Source of the DNA: Ascaris suum
Taxonomy: Eukaryota > Nematoda > Chromadorea > Rhabditida > Ascarididae
DNA length: 64,000 nucleotides
Direction of reading: 5' to 3'
Assembly: GCA_013433145.1 (NCBI GenBank)
Contig: CM024173.1
Coordinates: forward strand, 958,601-1,022,600
Below the pieces are notes generated by a model that searched no databases, was not told where the DNA came from, and was given only the letters and a program-made list of their open reading frames with translations. Made by a program: the position numbers and the translations under genes. Shown here one piece after another: positions 42,801-55,800 of the stretch (the stretch's first letter is position 1; each line of letters begins with the position of its first letter).

Positions 42801-45800
42801 ATAAAATATTTCTTAGATTCTCAACGAAATCAAAAGCGGTGAAGGGTTGTCGTACAATTGCAAATTTGTTTTGTTAATCCCTCAAGGTATATTTAAAGCG
42901 CTCGTTTCCTTTCTAATTTATGTAATTTGCATTCATCATCCTCCATGTGAGATTATTTTATCTTTCATGTTCTTTAATGCGGACAAATGAATTCCTCGCT
43001 TTAAAGTTGGCATTTAATGGAGATCATCCACAAAATCCGTCTTCTTATAATTCCCGATATACGAAGAATAAATGAAACTGTGGTAAATTTAATTTACGTC
43101 TGGCTTTTATTTCTTGAGTGATCGAAAAAAAATATCAACCTGGGCACATTTTTCGCTTATAAGCTTTCCATTATTTCGCAACGCTATACAATGCGGATCA
43201 CTCTCGCAATTGTGTGTATCCAAATAGTGTTCAAGCCAATGCGAACGTTTTGTCTTCGAGCTAATCTTATTTCGTATTGCTCTCTGAAATCGAAGTTTTA
43301 AAGTCGTTGAAATGAGATGCATAAAATCTACTTTGTTAGTGGAACTTTTGAAGTCAAATCTTGATGAATGCGCTAGAAAATTTCTTTAGAAGAAAGGCAA
43401 ACGAAAAAAAAAAATTGCCTGACGTTTCTAAGTTGCCTAGCAATTTAACGTATGCCAATTGCTCTGCCAAGCGTTTTTTTTAAACATTAGGATGGAATTA
43501 TGTATAGTGTACTTGATGATATGCCACAACAACAGACTAGTCTTACAAAGGAACTTACAGCGGATTATAAAAGAGGTCAAACCAAAACTAGGTAAAAACT
43601 ATCGTCGAATCAAGTTCAAAACCAAAATCACACCTCAATTAAATCAAAGAAATCTCAGCTGACTTAGCTTCTCAGATTTTCGCTAAAACTTCGGCAAACA
43701 GAGCTTGAAAAATAACTCACTCCAATCGTACTGCAGACACGGGCCATAACATTCTCTTTCGGTGGGATTTTCTTATAGAAAACGGATCCACTAGCGAATA
43801 TAAGCGTCGCAAGAACCATCAATCCAGCAGGAATACCGAATGCCAAAGGATAGCAACTGTCGGAGCCATTACAAGGTACGGCTACAATTAATGACAGTAT
43901 AGTTGATTGCATGAAATGATATGTTTAAGTGCCATAGAATAATTTCCACATCTGATTTAGTCTCACTGACCATTTTTTCAATACATATAGATCAGTGAAT
44001 CTTTTCCTTTAGTAAGTTCGCCGATATTATTTATGCATTTTGTAGGTATTTCTTCATGAAGCTGAGGTATCCGGTTTAAAATTTAACAGAAACTATTTCT
44101 ACTCTATACCGTACTTGGCCAGTATAGGACATGCTTTTTAACATTAGCGATGGAGTTCTAGAAGTAAATATGCGCTTTTCTACACCTTAGTTCATGGTTT
44201 TTTTTTCTTTGGCTGTCACGGTTTAGCGCTTATTAGAACCTTAAAAACGTTTTCATTCCAGAAGAATAATTGAGATAAAAACCATACTTCTTAGCATAGG
44301 CGTAACGAGGGTTGAAATCGTTGAACCAGCATTGATGGTGAAATAAAACACTGAGAAGAAGATCGAGATCATGCGAAGATGATTCGGATTGAATTGATCA
44401 CCACCGAACGCACAAACGCATGGTTTAATACCACCTGTACCGATACCAATCACCACCAAAGCAATAATATCCAAATATCTGAAATCACCAAGGAATAAAT
44501 TTATTGCTTAACTTACAAATATTTATCTTCTACAGTGTGGTCTTTTTCTTTGAAGAAGTAAACGTTTTTTTATGACTGTCGCTTTCGGAAAATTTATAAA
44601 AATATAACTCTTTTAGGTGCATAAGGAAAACGCAGAGAGTTTAAAGTTTAAGTCTGTAGGTGATTAGAAAGCAGATAGGAATAGCATCTGGAAAGAGTAG
44701 AAAAATGGCAGTAAAAAGATTTGCCCCTTGACTGAAAAGAGGAAGTGAAATGAGACAAAGCCACTAACGGATGGGTACTGTCGCCTTTGGCAAAAGTGGA
44801 TGCAACGGCTAGTATTACGTTGCCTGCGGCATACACCAACGATATCGATAATATTGTCCTGAAAGCATCTCATGGTCTGTCGATGAGTGATTACCATTAA
44901 CCTTAGCATTTCGCCGGCAGCCCACAGATGGCTGCACATATTTGTTTTCTATACCTTTTCAGTCATTTTGTCTACTGGCTATATAATAAACCAAATGAAA
45001 AAATTTCTGACTGCATTTTCAAAAAAAAAAATTTCTTGTGGATTTTTAAATATTTATGCATATCAGGTGATTTCCTCGTTCTGTGGAGTGCTTCTCGATG
45101 CGCAGATAAAGTTGATAATAATGAAAACAAACCAAAATTTTCCAATATAACCGTCAGCGAGAATTGAGCCAAATAATGGTGTTGTATAGCAAAGTACAAT
45201 AAAACTATGGAAGAGGACTGTTGCATTGTTGTCACTAAACGCCATGATATTCATCACGTACAACGTTAATACCGCTGAAAAATGACACAATAATTTGGAC
45301 AAAATGGCCATTTATTACGATTTGACAAAATGACATACTGATAAAATGACAAATACCGAAAAAAACGAATCTTATCTTGCGCCTTATCTACTTTCACCTA
45401 TTGCAAAAGGTCAATGAATACATCATTAGCTTGATGTTCTCTGTCATATTTATTAAAATTTACATTCTTCATTTCACGTTGACTTCTTGGCTCTCTTCCA
45501 AATTTTTATGCTCCTCCATTTGTGCAAAAATCCATTAAGTATTGATAGGCTTAATGCAACGAGTGAGCACACTTTGCAGTTGGTAGAGATGAAAGTCTAT
45601 TCGTTGCATAATGAGGATTTAAAAAAACAAAGAAGAAACTCTCTCTTTCCAGCCGGTTTATGACTTGTTCCCGCTCATGAATTCCTTTTATTTATTACTT
45701 ACTATAAGTGGTTTTCTAAAGTTTTTGATTGTACCGTCATCAAATTTCCCCAGCTCCGAATTCTATTTTACAATATAGCTCAAGTTCCCCAAAGAGTTTA

Positions 45801-47548
45801 AATAGTCGGAAATCGATGCACTATGTTTTTTTTTTTTTGCAATTATACGTTTAAATGCAATTATGTTTGAAATGTTGCACTGGCATTTATATCGTTAATT
45901 TTATCGACATATTTCATCGCAAAATAAAGCTTTGCACAGCAAAAAAAATCCCCTAACCCTCCCCGTCAGCCGTCCCTTGAAAAAAAAAAAAGAATAGAAA
46001 CCTCGCATTCCAACAAAAGAAAATCGCTCGCAAAATTCGTTGCCAATAATGCAGAATGTTGCTTTGGGCCATCTTTTCATCATTGCTACGAAACTCTGCA
46101 AAAATTTCAGCTTTGGGCCATTATTTAAATCGATGCGAAATTTGGTTGGCAAATTTGGTGCTCAGATGGTTTCTAAATTTCAACACATCGTTGCCATTGA
46201 TACTACAGTAGCAGCGGAAGGAGGTTTCTGAAATATTGCCGAATGACAACATGAGAGTGAATGAAAGTGAGATTATATGAAAGTGTTGGGATATAAAAAC
46301 TTTTCTTCATCATCCATGAACAATTACTCAATTTCTCATTTAGAACGCCTATTTTTTTAAACTAATTCCCATCTCTTCTTTCATTTAATTCCAAGAAAGT
46401 CATGATCGCATAGGATGAATGATTTGTTACCTTTGGTTCTGGATCAGGATCAGCAGGTTCCACTTTCTCCACTTTCTCTGTGCCTGGAAAAAATCACAAA
46501 AAGAACGTTAATATAGGCAGTATGCCGTTGTTAGTGGTCCTAGTGGTGAATGTGATCTGTTGGAAAAATAAGCCGATAGTTAGACGTACCTTTTTTCGAA
46601 GATACGGTCGTTTCGAGAGATCTCTTAGCGGAAGCGACTACTGGCTGATGTTTATAAAGCAGCAGAAGCAGTTTAAGATTTGAAGGGTGGGAGAGGGGAA
46701 TGGAGAAAGTCAGGAGGGGCTAAAGTCCAAGAGCAAGTCATTGACTCGTATTTTGGATAGTACGATAATGAAGAGCAGTATTTAGGTCCTCAAGGCATCT
46801 CTTATTGTTACTTGAGTAGGGAGATTTTTGCAACAAAAAAGTGCATATAGCCACATGTACATATCATGATAATGTCACTGTAAACGATAATGCGCCGAAA
46901 ATAATTTACAGATATGTGCAAAGAAAGCATGTGACTTTATTTGATATTATCTGATAGCATTAGCAATTTATAGCATTTTTTTTTCTTCGTTCTAAAATGG
47001 TGTTATCTCATAGAGACAGAGTAAATGATAATCACTCTTAATCGTCGTCAAATCGACTCTATCTTTAATATACTCATTAAAAGGTGATAAAACAAAAGGT
47101 AGAAAAAATTGCTCCAGTTGATAGATGAACAAAGTGAAGAATTTATTGCTTATAATATTCGAAACATTGAAACTAGCAAGAATCCATGAAAATAAATTCG
47201 AAATAATCTCTCTTCATACAAAATACTTACTGCATCCTATATCTCTAAAGATAAAGTGTGCCTGACGCTCGACGAATGAACTTCCTCAAAAACTCACTGA
47301 AGTTATGAGGTGGTGCTGTAATATAAATGCATTTTCGTTCAAAATTTCTTCAATTGGTTGGATATCGTCTACTTATACTCTTACATATTTGCTCCTTGTT
47401 TCTTTGTGTGACGAGTCTAAACTGCAATCTTATTCGCTTTAGGAATTACTCTTCAAATTGAAATACCTGCAGCAGGGCAAGAGAGTTTTTCATCGGTGGT
47501 ACTAGAAGTTGGAGTTGTTTCCGATGTTTGTGTAGATGGCCCATTCAT
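33818..47548 (-). CDS. Proton-coupled oligopeptide transporter (SLC15/PTR2, PEPT-like), copy B, 22 exons
   Basis: Second POT-family peptide/proton symporter, paralogue of copy A. Exons, 5' to 3': 47467-47548, 46431-46483, 46002-46095, 45133-45274, 44769-44858, 44288-44478, 43721-43881, 43140-43283, 42025-42114, 41439-41564, 41176-41219, 40811-40892, 39763-39885, 38807-38898, 38317-38363, 38014-38113, 37522-37659, 36911-37021, 36096-36258, 35451-35585, 34852-34959, 33818-34012. The joined frame is open for about 836 residues. Motifs are EFCERFSFVG (65-74; valine 73 replaces the usual tyrosine), PTR2 signature GTGGIKPCVCAFGGDQF (167-183), PFFWSLYDQQ with Trp343, and IPQYVVLSIAEVLFSITGLE with Glu722. 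The extracellular loop has several sequons (NIT, NIS, NSS, NTT, NQS). The N-terminus is Ser/Thr-rich and the C-terminal tail is longer than in copy A. The least certain boundaries are the donors of exons 17 and 18 (GTTTAC, GTTCAT). Confidence 0.94.
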
Positions 47549-47555
47549 GCTGGAT

Positions 47556-47558
47556 CTG
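47556..47558 (-). promoter_or_regulatory. Probable spliced-leader trans-splice acceptor of transporter B
   Basis: The minus strand reads CAATTTACAG, then ATCCAGC... to the ATG at 47548. The acceptor lies seven bases before the initiator and has no evident upstream coding exon, as in copy A. Confidence 0.6.
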
Positions 47559-48900
47559 TAAATTGGCATTCATTGAGTAACCTTTTCTCAGAGAAGGATG
47601 ACCGATGATGTCGCATTTTTCGTCAAAAATATTGGATCACCTCATATTGAAAATATCCCCTTCATCGTTAAACATATCTACGCTCTTACTTTGGTGTGAA
47701 TCTCTATTCTATCAGAAGACGTCGAATTGAATTGTGTAGAATGTAATCAAATGAAATGAATATTGCAATGAAAATTATATGTAGGGCTTATGCCTTGAAT
47801 TGACACAAAAGAAAAACGAATTACGGTTGTTTTTACAGTTGTTTAGATGTAGTCTTTAAGAGTGTGATAACGGATGGATTTTTAAAGAAAACGAAATTTT
47901 TCATTTTCATCTTCTATTAGAAACTCGTAATGAATTAAAACATTACGACCATTAACTGTTAGCATAACGAAGATTTCGCTTGACGATCTCATTGCATGCT
48001 TATAGCCTAATGAAACAAGTTCCAAATAAGCTTAAATTTTGAAATTGATAGTGATATTAAAGTAAAGAGTTCGATTGAGAGCGGACATAACGAGTGGCTA
48101 GTAGGTTTGCTGAATGAATTGAATTAATGAAGTTTTATTCACCTTCAAATACTTCACTTGTCGAGGACTGATAAGGACTCATCGATAATGTATACCTAAA
48201 AGTTTTTGCTAAAAGAGCACACATTTCATGTGATTGCGGCTATCGTCTATATGTGTGGAGAAAAAAGAAAAGACGAAGCATCACTAAGTTCATTCGTCCC
48301 CTTTTTCTTGACATCATTGAGTAGATGCCATTCGCTGATTGTACTTGGTCATGTGGCATTTGATTATGCGCTTATCTCGTTACCGTTAGTGTTACGCATT
48401 TAACGCAAATGTGCTATAAAAATTTTGCTCGTAACGAGTAAGTCGAAAAAATGAAGCACTTTGCGATGAATATACATCACAATTTTTAAACAGCAATTCT
48501 AGTTTATAATGCAATAAAAATGCCTTCAATACACTAGAGTAGTGAGGGAGAATATACCCACGTGTTAGTTTGAACTAATGTGATATCATACTGCTACAGC
48601 ACTTAGTTGTATTACTGTAATATAATTTCCGCACAGGTGATTACTGAATGAAGAAAATCAACTATACCGAAGGATAAATCGCTTTGATGGAATAAATTCA
48701 ACGGTAATCTGCAAATGAATGAACATTTTTCATTATTGAAACGTTTGCTTTGACGAGTTCTCGTGCAATTGCACTGGCATCGTAGTGATAGGAATTACAG
48801 TGTCCACCTATCTGTATAGATATTGATTTTCAGCTTAAAAACATGCTCTATTTTAAATGCGGTTTGTTCAATTGCAGCGTTTATACGAAAACAGACTAAA
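47559..48900. other. Intergenic region upstream of transporter B
   Basis: Expected promoter region of transporter B. AT-rich, with no exon or repeat that I can support; a short plus-strand open frame at 48206-48403 has no recognisable similarity. Confidence 0.5.
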
Positions 48901-51170
48901 AATGCTGTGCCCCATTCTTACCTTATAAGTTGGGATACAGACATGTGCGTCTTCATTGATTGGAGCCAGTGCTGTAGAAGTAACTTTTACTTTCGTCTCG
49001 TCGCAATCAAACTATAGCGTTCATCAGCTACAACTGCTATCGCTTTCGTCACTTTCACACCGCATGAAATACGGTGTATTGTCCCTTCACACCACCACAG
49101 TTAAAGGTTCATTTCGTTATTTCCTTGTTTTTTGGCGTCACCTTGAAACCTGCTTGTTGCTCTGAAGGTACAGTGGCGACAGTCAAATCGTTGCAGTAAA
49201 AAGAACCCAGCAAGTTCTGGACAAATTTTCCTACCTGTTGTGTACCTAGAGGAAGTAAGTACCTGTTTCCTGAATATCCTTTGTTGTTCTATCAAACGTC
49301 TAAATCAACACTGCGGTATTACATGCATCCTTATTTGCCTACCTATCGGATATTTTCGACTGACGAAATACCGGAAGTAAACATATGGATGTTCGACGGG
49401 TATGTTCATAGCGAAAGCATACCTGGTGGCAGCAAGACTAAAAGTTTTTAGCGTCAAATTTCTTTCAGAATCACTGCATTGCGATAGCGGCGAAATAAAT
49501 TTCTGATCAAGCGTGTTCAGCGTAGTCAAGCTAGGCTCGGCCGAGAGCTGAGTGTGTGCACAGTGCGATTGCGAAGGATTTATTGACAAGAAGGAAGAAA
49601 TGCAGCTAGCGTGAAGGGATTCGAGGAAACTGTTCGGTAGTTTCCTTACATAGAATCTTGTGGAAAGCATATTCGTGAATAGTTGAGGGATATATACACG
49701 GCATTTTTCCATTGGCACGGGAGTGACCATTGACCTGCTAAAATGCAGCTTCTTCAGTCCCATTGCGGGGAAGCAAATATAGTCGAGGATGCACCAAGAT
49801 TAGATTGTTGTAGCGCCAATTTGTTTGCAGCAGCATCTTGCAAATAACCGTCAACTGTTTAGTCGCTGTGATAACTTCCAGGTGAAACAGGTGATTGTCA
49901 AATAGCTTCACGTAATCTCTACGCCACAGGAGAATCTCTTTTTCCTGAAAGACGTTTTTATGTAATTCTGTAATGGAACATATTACTCAAATTTTTTCCG
50001 ATTTTTTTCATTACAGCACTTAATTATTCCTTCATCAAAGCATATTCACAGTTTCATTTCGATGGTTTTTGAATAAAATTCTGCTGGTTAAGTTTTCATA
50101 ACTTTTCTCGCTATCCATATGTAGCGCTTATGTTTTTTCTCTTCATCCCTCATTGAAGCATAATAACATAGTCCCTCAGTTTTGATGTATCGACTCTCCA
50201 CTTCGTCGTTGAAATTTTTGCTGAAAGTTTTATAACCTAGAAAGACGGCTTAACGCTCAGTCGATAATTTTAGCAATATGGTCAATTGGTTCTTCACATA
50301 AAGCACGTTAGGATCCTATAAAATACGTCGAAAGGATCGCTCTATTTTGTTCATCTTTGGCTGTTAGTCCTTGCTTAGGTTTAGGCTAAAGCTAGGATTT
50401 TACGCAAACCTGTCCGCGTAATTTTGAACTGTCTACTATTCGCCACTTTCCCTTCACCAGCTAAATGAATCAGTGGACCGAAACTAACGCTGTCATGTGG
50501 AACATATCATTTTAGGCAGATTGCCCAGCCGACATCATATTTTAAAGATGATAGCACACCTGTACAAACGATCGACATAGGACAGGTAATTATCGATTGG
50601 CGTCATGCCAAGCAGGGAACAAATCAGTGTCGAGGACATACTCGCATCAATTTTGCCAATAAAATGATAAACGATAAATGGGAACGTTGCACATAATACC
50701 TTTAAAAAATTCTTTTGCTTTTGCAAGACTGCAATGCAAAGTGAGAGAATCATATATAGTGAATGTTTCTTGCGCCATTATGAGGACATAAACAAGAATA
50801 TTATAGCCGAGCGCCGATCGCCTATATAAATTTGCATAAAGATTTATTTCGGTAATCCAACCTATTGCAACATGACACATATCTAGCTATCAAATATATA
50901 TCGCTACTAGCACGTTTAAGTGAGCATAAACTTTTTTGTGCTTTATAAAACCATTTAAAAGCTGATATAAATGTTGGTTACACGTATCGTATTTCACAGT
51001 TCTTTTTTTTTGGTGCATTAGACCTACCGAACCAATATATGAATATATACAAATGCATATATGCGCTTTGAAAATGCAAATTTGTGAAAACCTCACGAAA
51101 AGTGAGTTTATGGTAATACTGAAGCGTCAAAACAAGGAGATCGCTTGTTTTCAACTCGGCTGTCAATGTG
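48900..51170 (-). other. Coding-like, splice-flanked segments of an unidentified gene
   Basis: Several minus-strand segments look like exons but I do not recognise the product and could not join them in phase. (1) 51093-51166 encodes LKTSDLLVLTLQYYHKLTF before a GT. (2) about 50563-50733, after a TTGCATTGCAG acceptor, encodes a hydrophobic stretch then GMTPIDNYLSYVDRLYR before CAG/GTGTGC. (3) from 49944, after TTTCAG, encodes EKEILLWRRDYVKLFDNHLF and runs open for about 65 codons. (4) about 49430-49790 is the longest non-repetitive open frame nearby and stops at a strong CCAG/GTATGC donor after TLKTFSLAATR. (5) 48991 to about 49080 contains TKAIAVVADERYSLIATRR. Together these suggest one minus-strand, multi-exon gene between transporter B and the MSP gene. 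A decayed gene is the alternative. Confidence 0.35.
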
Positions 51171-54100
51171 TATTGTGTTTATTGCGGATGCAAAGATCTG
51201 AACATTATATAAGCAGATAGCAAGGGGACATTCAAAGATTTCGAGGTTTGCACATGCTCATAAATTCATCAACAAGCGCATAAGAGTGACATTTTCTAAC
51301 GTCTCCATAAAAATTGAGCCTAATTATAAATAAACCACACTTGTTTATTTATAATGGTTCAGTCGAATATGCGCCATCATCACATTTTTTTTTTTGAAAG
51401 TATTTCAAGTCATAGTTATCGATGCTTCTTCATAGGTATATATTTTCATATTTTCCACGAGTAAAAATTGTAAATGATTGCGTTTATGGGAAACAAGTTT
51501 TCGCGTGAAAGAATATTGCGTTTTATAAAGTTCTATGTACGTTTGGAAGAGAAAAAAAAAGACAACTTTGTGATGTTGTTGGCATTTGAAAATGCAAATG
51601 AGAGCCCTTCTAGCCTTACGTATGGAATGTTCATAGTGGAAAATCGTTCTAACTAAGGCCATCTTACATGTGGGATGAACGTTTGAATTTATTTTAAAAG
51701 TTTGCAATAAAATTTTCGAGTTCATATGTTGCTGAACATATTTGATGCATAAGATTTAGAAAACGTCCGATGATTCGTTTTCAAGTCAGATACGTAAAGT
51801 TCTAAGAAGATGGGAACAACTTCACTTCAGCAAGAATGAATTCTTTCTCATCCAGTGTGTAGAATATGCTCGTAATATGATTTTAGTAAGACGTCATACA
51901 CAGTCGTCCATACAGCTGGTCTATATGAACGTGGCAACTTATGGTACCTGTGATCATATCTTAATAATATTTTCCGAAGTCTTGCTAAATCATTTAGAAT
52001 TCTTCGCCGCCAATCCACGCATCCAGAGGAAGTGTAAATACTTCCATCTTCTCACCCTCTTTTGATACAACTGGACTAAGATTGATGTTTGGTTAACTAA
52101 GATTGTCATTTCCATCTTCTTTTGATCACTCCTTTAGTCACCTTTCGCCCTATTACACCATTGACCCTAGTCTTGGGATACTGACAAAAATTGGCGCTCA
52201 TTTCGCATCGTAATGGGATTCTCTACAGTGTGCACAAAAGAATGGAACTCAGATCGATACGATCAACAGGGAATCACAAAGTGAAGCAAAGATCCGACAA
52301 ACCATCGACGAGGTACTGAATGGACACGAAATGCTCACTGCTCTAAAATGGCACTTTGACAGGCCTGTAAAGCGAACGAAATAGTACACTGCTATTCAAC
52401 GATGTGATATCACCATCTTTTATCATTCCACGTTTTGAAAAGAAATGAGAACAATGCCATTGAACACAACGGATGTGATGTTAAATTTATTGATTTCCTA
52501 TAGCACAATATTTTCATCATTTTCAAAGCAGACGGTGGCAGCCAGTTCCATATATGGTGATTTGTAATTGTCTCTCATCGGAATTTATGCAAAATTTTAG
52601 TGTGTTCCGCAATTCATGGAAGTGAGGTATATTCAGAGCTTCCGTACGGTACCTTATGAGCGATGGATGGTCACAAAACGCCAGCTTATATGAGGCGATC
52701 GCGATCGTCTCGACGACAGTGCTCATGCTGTTGCGCTATCTCTTGTTCGTATAGAACTTCAATGGATCAACAATTTTTGAAAAGCTGCAATTCTGGCGCA
52801 CCATTGCTTGAATGGAGCTGGCTTGATAAAGAAGCTGTAGCTAACACCCAAAAGGCTGTATTTGTTCTGGACGCATTGACGTATTTGTTCGGCAGATGAG
52901 GAAAAGCTCACAACATTTTTATTGATCGTGAGTTTTCCTGTTAAGAGAGGGCTCTTCTCGCATGGATGTTGCGGAGATGTACTATCCAGTAAACCTTCTC
53001 TGTATCTATGAGAATTCTTCCAGGATGTTGAAACTTCCTTTTTTTCAAAGAACCGTTGTAGATGCCTGCGTTTATCATTGAGTGCTTCGCGTACTGCGAT
53101 ATACTTGCATAGCTGCGCGGATCACATAGTAAAGCGTCATAAGCGCACCACTTCAAAGCACGAAATCCGTCACAGACGTGAGAAAACCCAATGTAAAGGC
53201 TTCCTTTCAGAAAATCCCCACATGGGGAGGAGCTTCTGAGCGCAAGACTTCTCGCGATGGGTGCTCCCATAGTCCAGAATCACTGCATCACCTATGTCCG
53301 GGGGTCCCACTTATGGAAGGCTTCCGCGAGGGGCTTCACGAGAGAGGTGTGACGATGAACTCCGAAAACGAGTGCCTGTCCCGTTGCATCATTGTTTTGT
53401 GCTCTGCATGGCCAACGCAATATATGTCACAGATGTGATGACCAATATGTAAATTTTATGACATGAAATATAAGAAGGCTAACATGTGAAAGCTTTTATT
53501 CATATCGTTAAGACTGCTACATGCATATTGACAAAAAAATTGGTGATTAGGCAATTCATCTAAAGCAGGCGCAAGCATCATCGATTCCCACTCACTTCTT
53601 CGTCATCGCAGGAATTGCACCGAGCTGAAAATCAGCGGGTGGGATCGAGCACAACAGAAGCTGTCGCGAAATGCGTTATTTACAATCGCCTGTCACCTCA
53701 CGACATAGTGTAGTATACCCCCCAACAAACAATAAAATATACGTGAATACATTCATATAGTAAGCAAGCCGATCAACTGAACAAATTCTTTGCAGTATGC
53801 TTATTTCTTCCAATTCTGCCAGCATAGGATTCCTAAGAATCTCACGCCTTCTTTAAGTATCCACAAGTCCTTCCGAAGCCGATGAAACACCTGGACAGCT
53901 ATCCTACGTGTTATACCGGTGCTTATCGACCTTCTGCACCAAGATGCCTATTTAACCTGCCTTCTTCGCCTCATATGGGACTAAAATGCCGAAGAGAGTG
54001 AAGATATGGCCGTTGGTAGGAGCTTTTAGTTGATGCCAAAGCAGATGAGGAGTGGTTGGAGATGCGGATTATGAGAATGACGAGACCAAAAAAAAACTCA

Positions 54101-55234
54101 ACAACTAGTCAAGGCCATCAAATCTTGAAGTTCGTCAGCTGTCGAAGTTTCGCAACGCCTTAAATTTGAAAATCACTAAGATACGAGAAGTCCATGGCGA
54201 GAGAATTTAGGGAAGAAAAGCGTCCCAAAAATGCTTCGTCTATAGAGTTGAATTTGCTTCGAAGAACCTTTCAAGGAAACTGAAATATCGCTGCCACCAA
54301 CTACTGATACCAGCATCACGCAGAACATTAAATTACGGCTGCATAATGCTATAGATCATCAAACAATTCTTCAGACTGCTGGAAGAGGAGAAAGAAATGT
54401 TTTTTTCATGTAGGATTTTTACAAGATTCGTTTTACCTCTGTTCTTCTGGGATCCTTCACGATGATTGGAGCTGAACTCTCTTCCTCTTCCGCAAGTTTA
54501 TTGAGGAGGTTTATCCACAATGATGAGAAGAATTTATTTCGAGAAGCTTGCAGTAATTATGTCAAAAAGAACATACAAGTATTTGAACTATTTTCCCAGA
54601 GCTCTGGAACAATAATGCAGATGGTGTGTGCGAAAACGTTGCCGCTTAAGTTGGTCAAGGTTTGAAATATCGGACACAGAGATAACAACACAAAAATACT
54701 TCAGAAAAAATCCGTCGTCATCAAGGAACCGATGTGAACAGAAGTTTGCCAAAAATATAAAAATCTTGTGAAGAAGGGTGATTTTAAGTCCGATGGTATG
54801 TTCACAGTGATGGACAGCTTCCTGTCGGAAAACCTACATCGCCATGATCGCTTTAAGATTCATAAATTAATTTAATCATTCCATAAAGCATGAGCTCTTG
54901 CAGGTGCACAGTTCAGAAGCTGTCTCCTCTTCCAAAATATGGGGCGTCGAAGATATTGCCATGATGTTTTCTAACACAAGGGAAAACTATCCGGCTAATA
55001 CCAACAAATCCTTTGAAATTACTTTATTTCTGTTTCGATCAAGAGGCAATATATAGCGTTTCATCTAACTTCGACGAAACTAGATCCATAACATTTCAAA
55101 CTGCTGCTCTTCGATCAACTTCTGCTGCTTCTGTTGCAAGAAGTGCTAGAAGGACAATCTACAACCTACATGAACAGTCCAGTAAATCTTTTCAGGAGCA
55201 AGGCAGACATTAGATATGGAAGGATCAACCTCCA

Positions 55235-55247
55235 CCCCCCCCCCCCC
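55235..55247 (+). repeat. Poly-C run
   Basis: An uninterrupted run of C of about 13 bases; on the minus strand a G-run. No associated feature. Confidence 0.9.
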
Positions 55248-55476
55248 TGAGAAATAAACAACTCATGTAATCAGCAATAGAATTCTAAATTATCTACTAT
55301 TCGTTCACTCTTTCAATCAAGGGAAACAACTGGCTGCGATGCAACGCACGCACACGCACAACGAGGTTACTTTTGCAGGGAGGTAATCGTTCTCCACCGA
55401 GAAAATGTAGCAGTACCCTTCAATTCTTGCATACGTTTGGTGCTACTACGGCAATAAACATCAGAAATCGCCCTTC

Positions 55477-55800
55477 TCATACTTCCTTCTTCTTATATGC
55501 CATAGTGCCTTCATTTTTAAAAACGCTTAATATATTTGCTTGTGAGTCAATTATAACTTTTTGTACTGACGATTTGTTGGTGCCTCCATTGTCCAGCACT
55601 TTAAAACAGATTTGCCTAAACGTTTGCGCATCATGGCATCCGCATAATTTCTTCCAGGCAGGAAATGCATTTTTGAGAGTTCCATATTCACGATAAGGAA
55701 TCAATCGTTGGCTCAAAAACTGAATCTTTGTTGCAGTTTTCGTTGCAAACGTCAACAATCATGGGCGCTATAGGAGAAGCTTTCACATCTGCTACAATCT
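55477..55800 (-). pseudogene. Possible frameshifted hAT/DUF4371-type transposase remnant
   Basis: The minus strand reads KIVADVKASPIAPMIVDVC, then, after a frame change near 55710, continues as REYGTLKNAFPAWKKLCGC and later VLDNGGTNKSSVQKVI. The first part has the shape of the 'diskin D' region of hAT-like transposases (...I..DIK.S..F.IIVD) and the last part faintly resembles their DNG..M.G...GVQ..I block. The frame break and the lack of flanking domains suggest a dead copy. The assignment rests on short, weak patterns. Confidence 0.2.

Noticed and set aside
53178..53438. Coding gene in the GC-richer 53.2-53.4 kb segment
   Set aside because: Open on both strands but with no recognisable motif, no splice context and conflicting frames; more likely decayed sequence.
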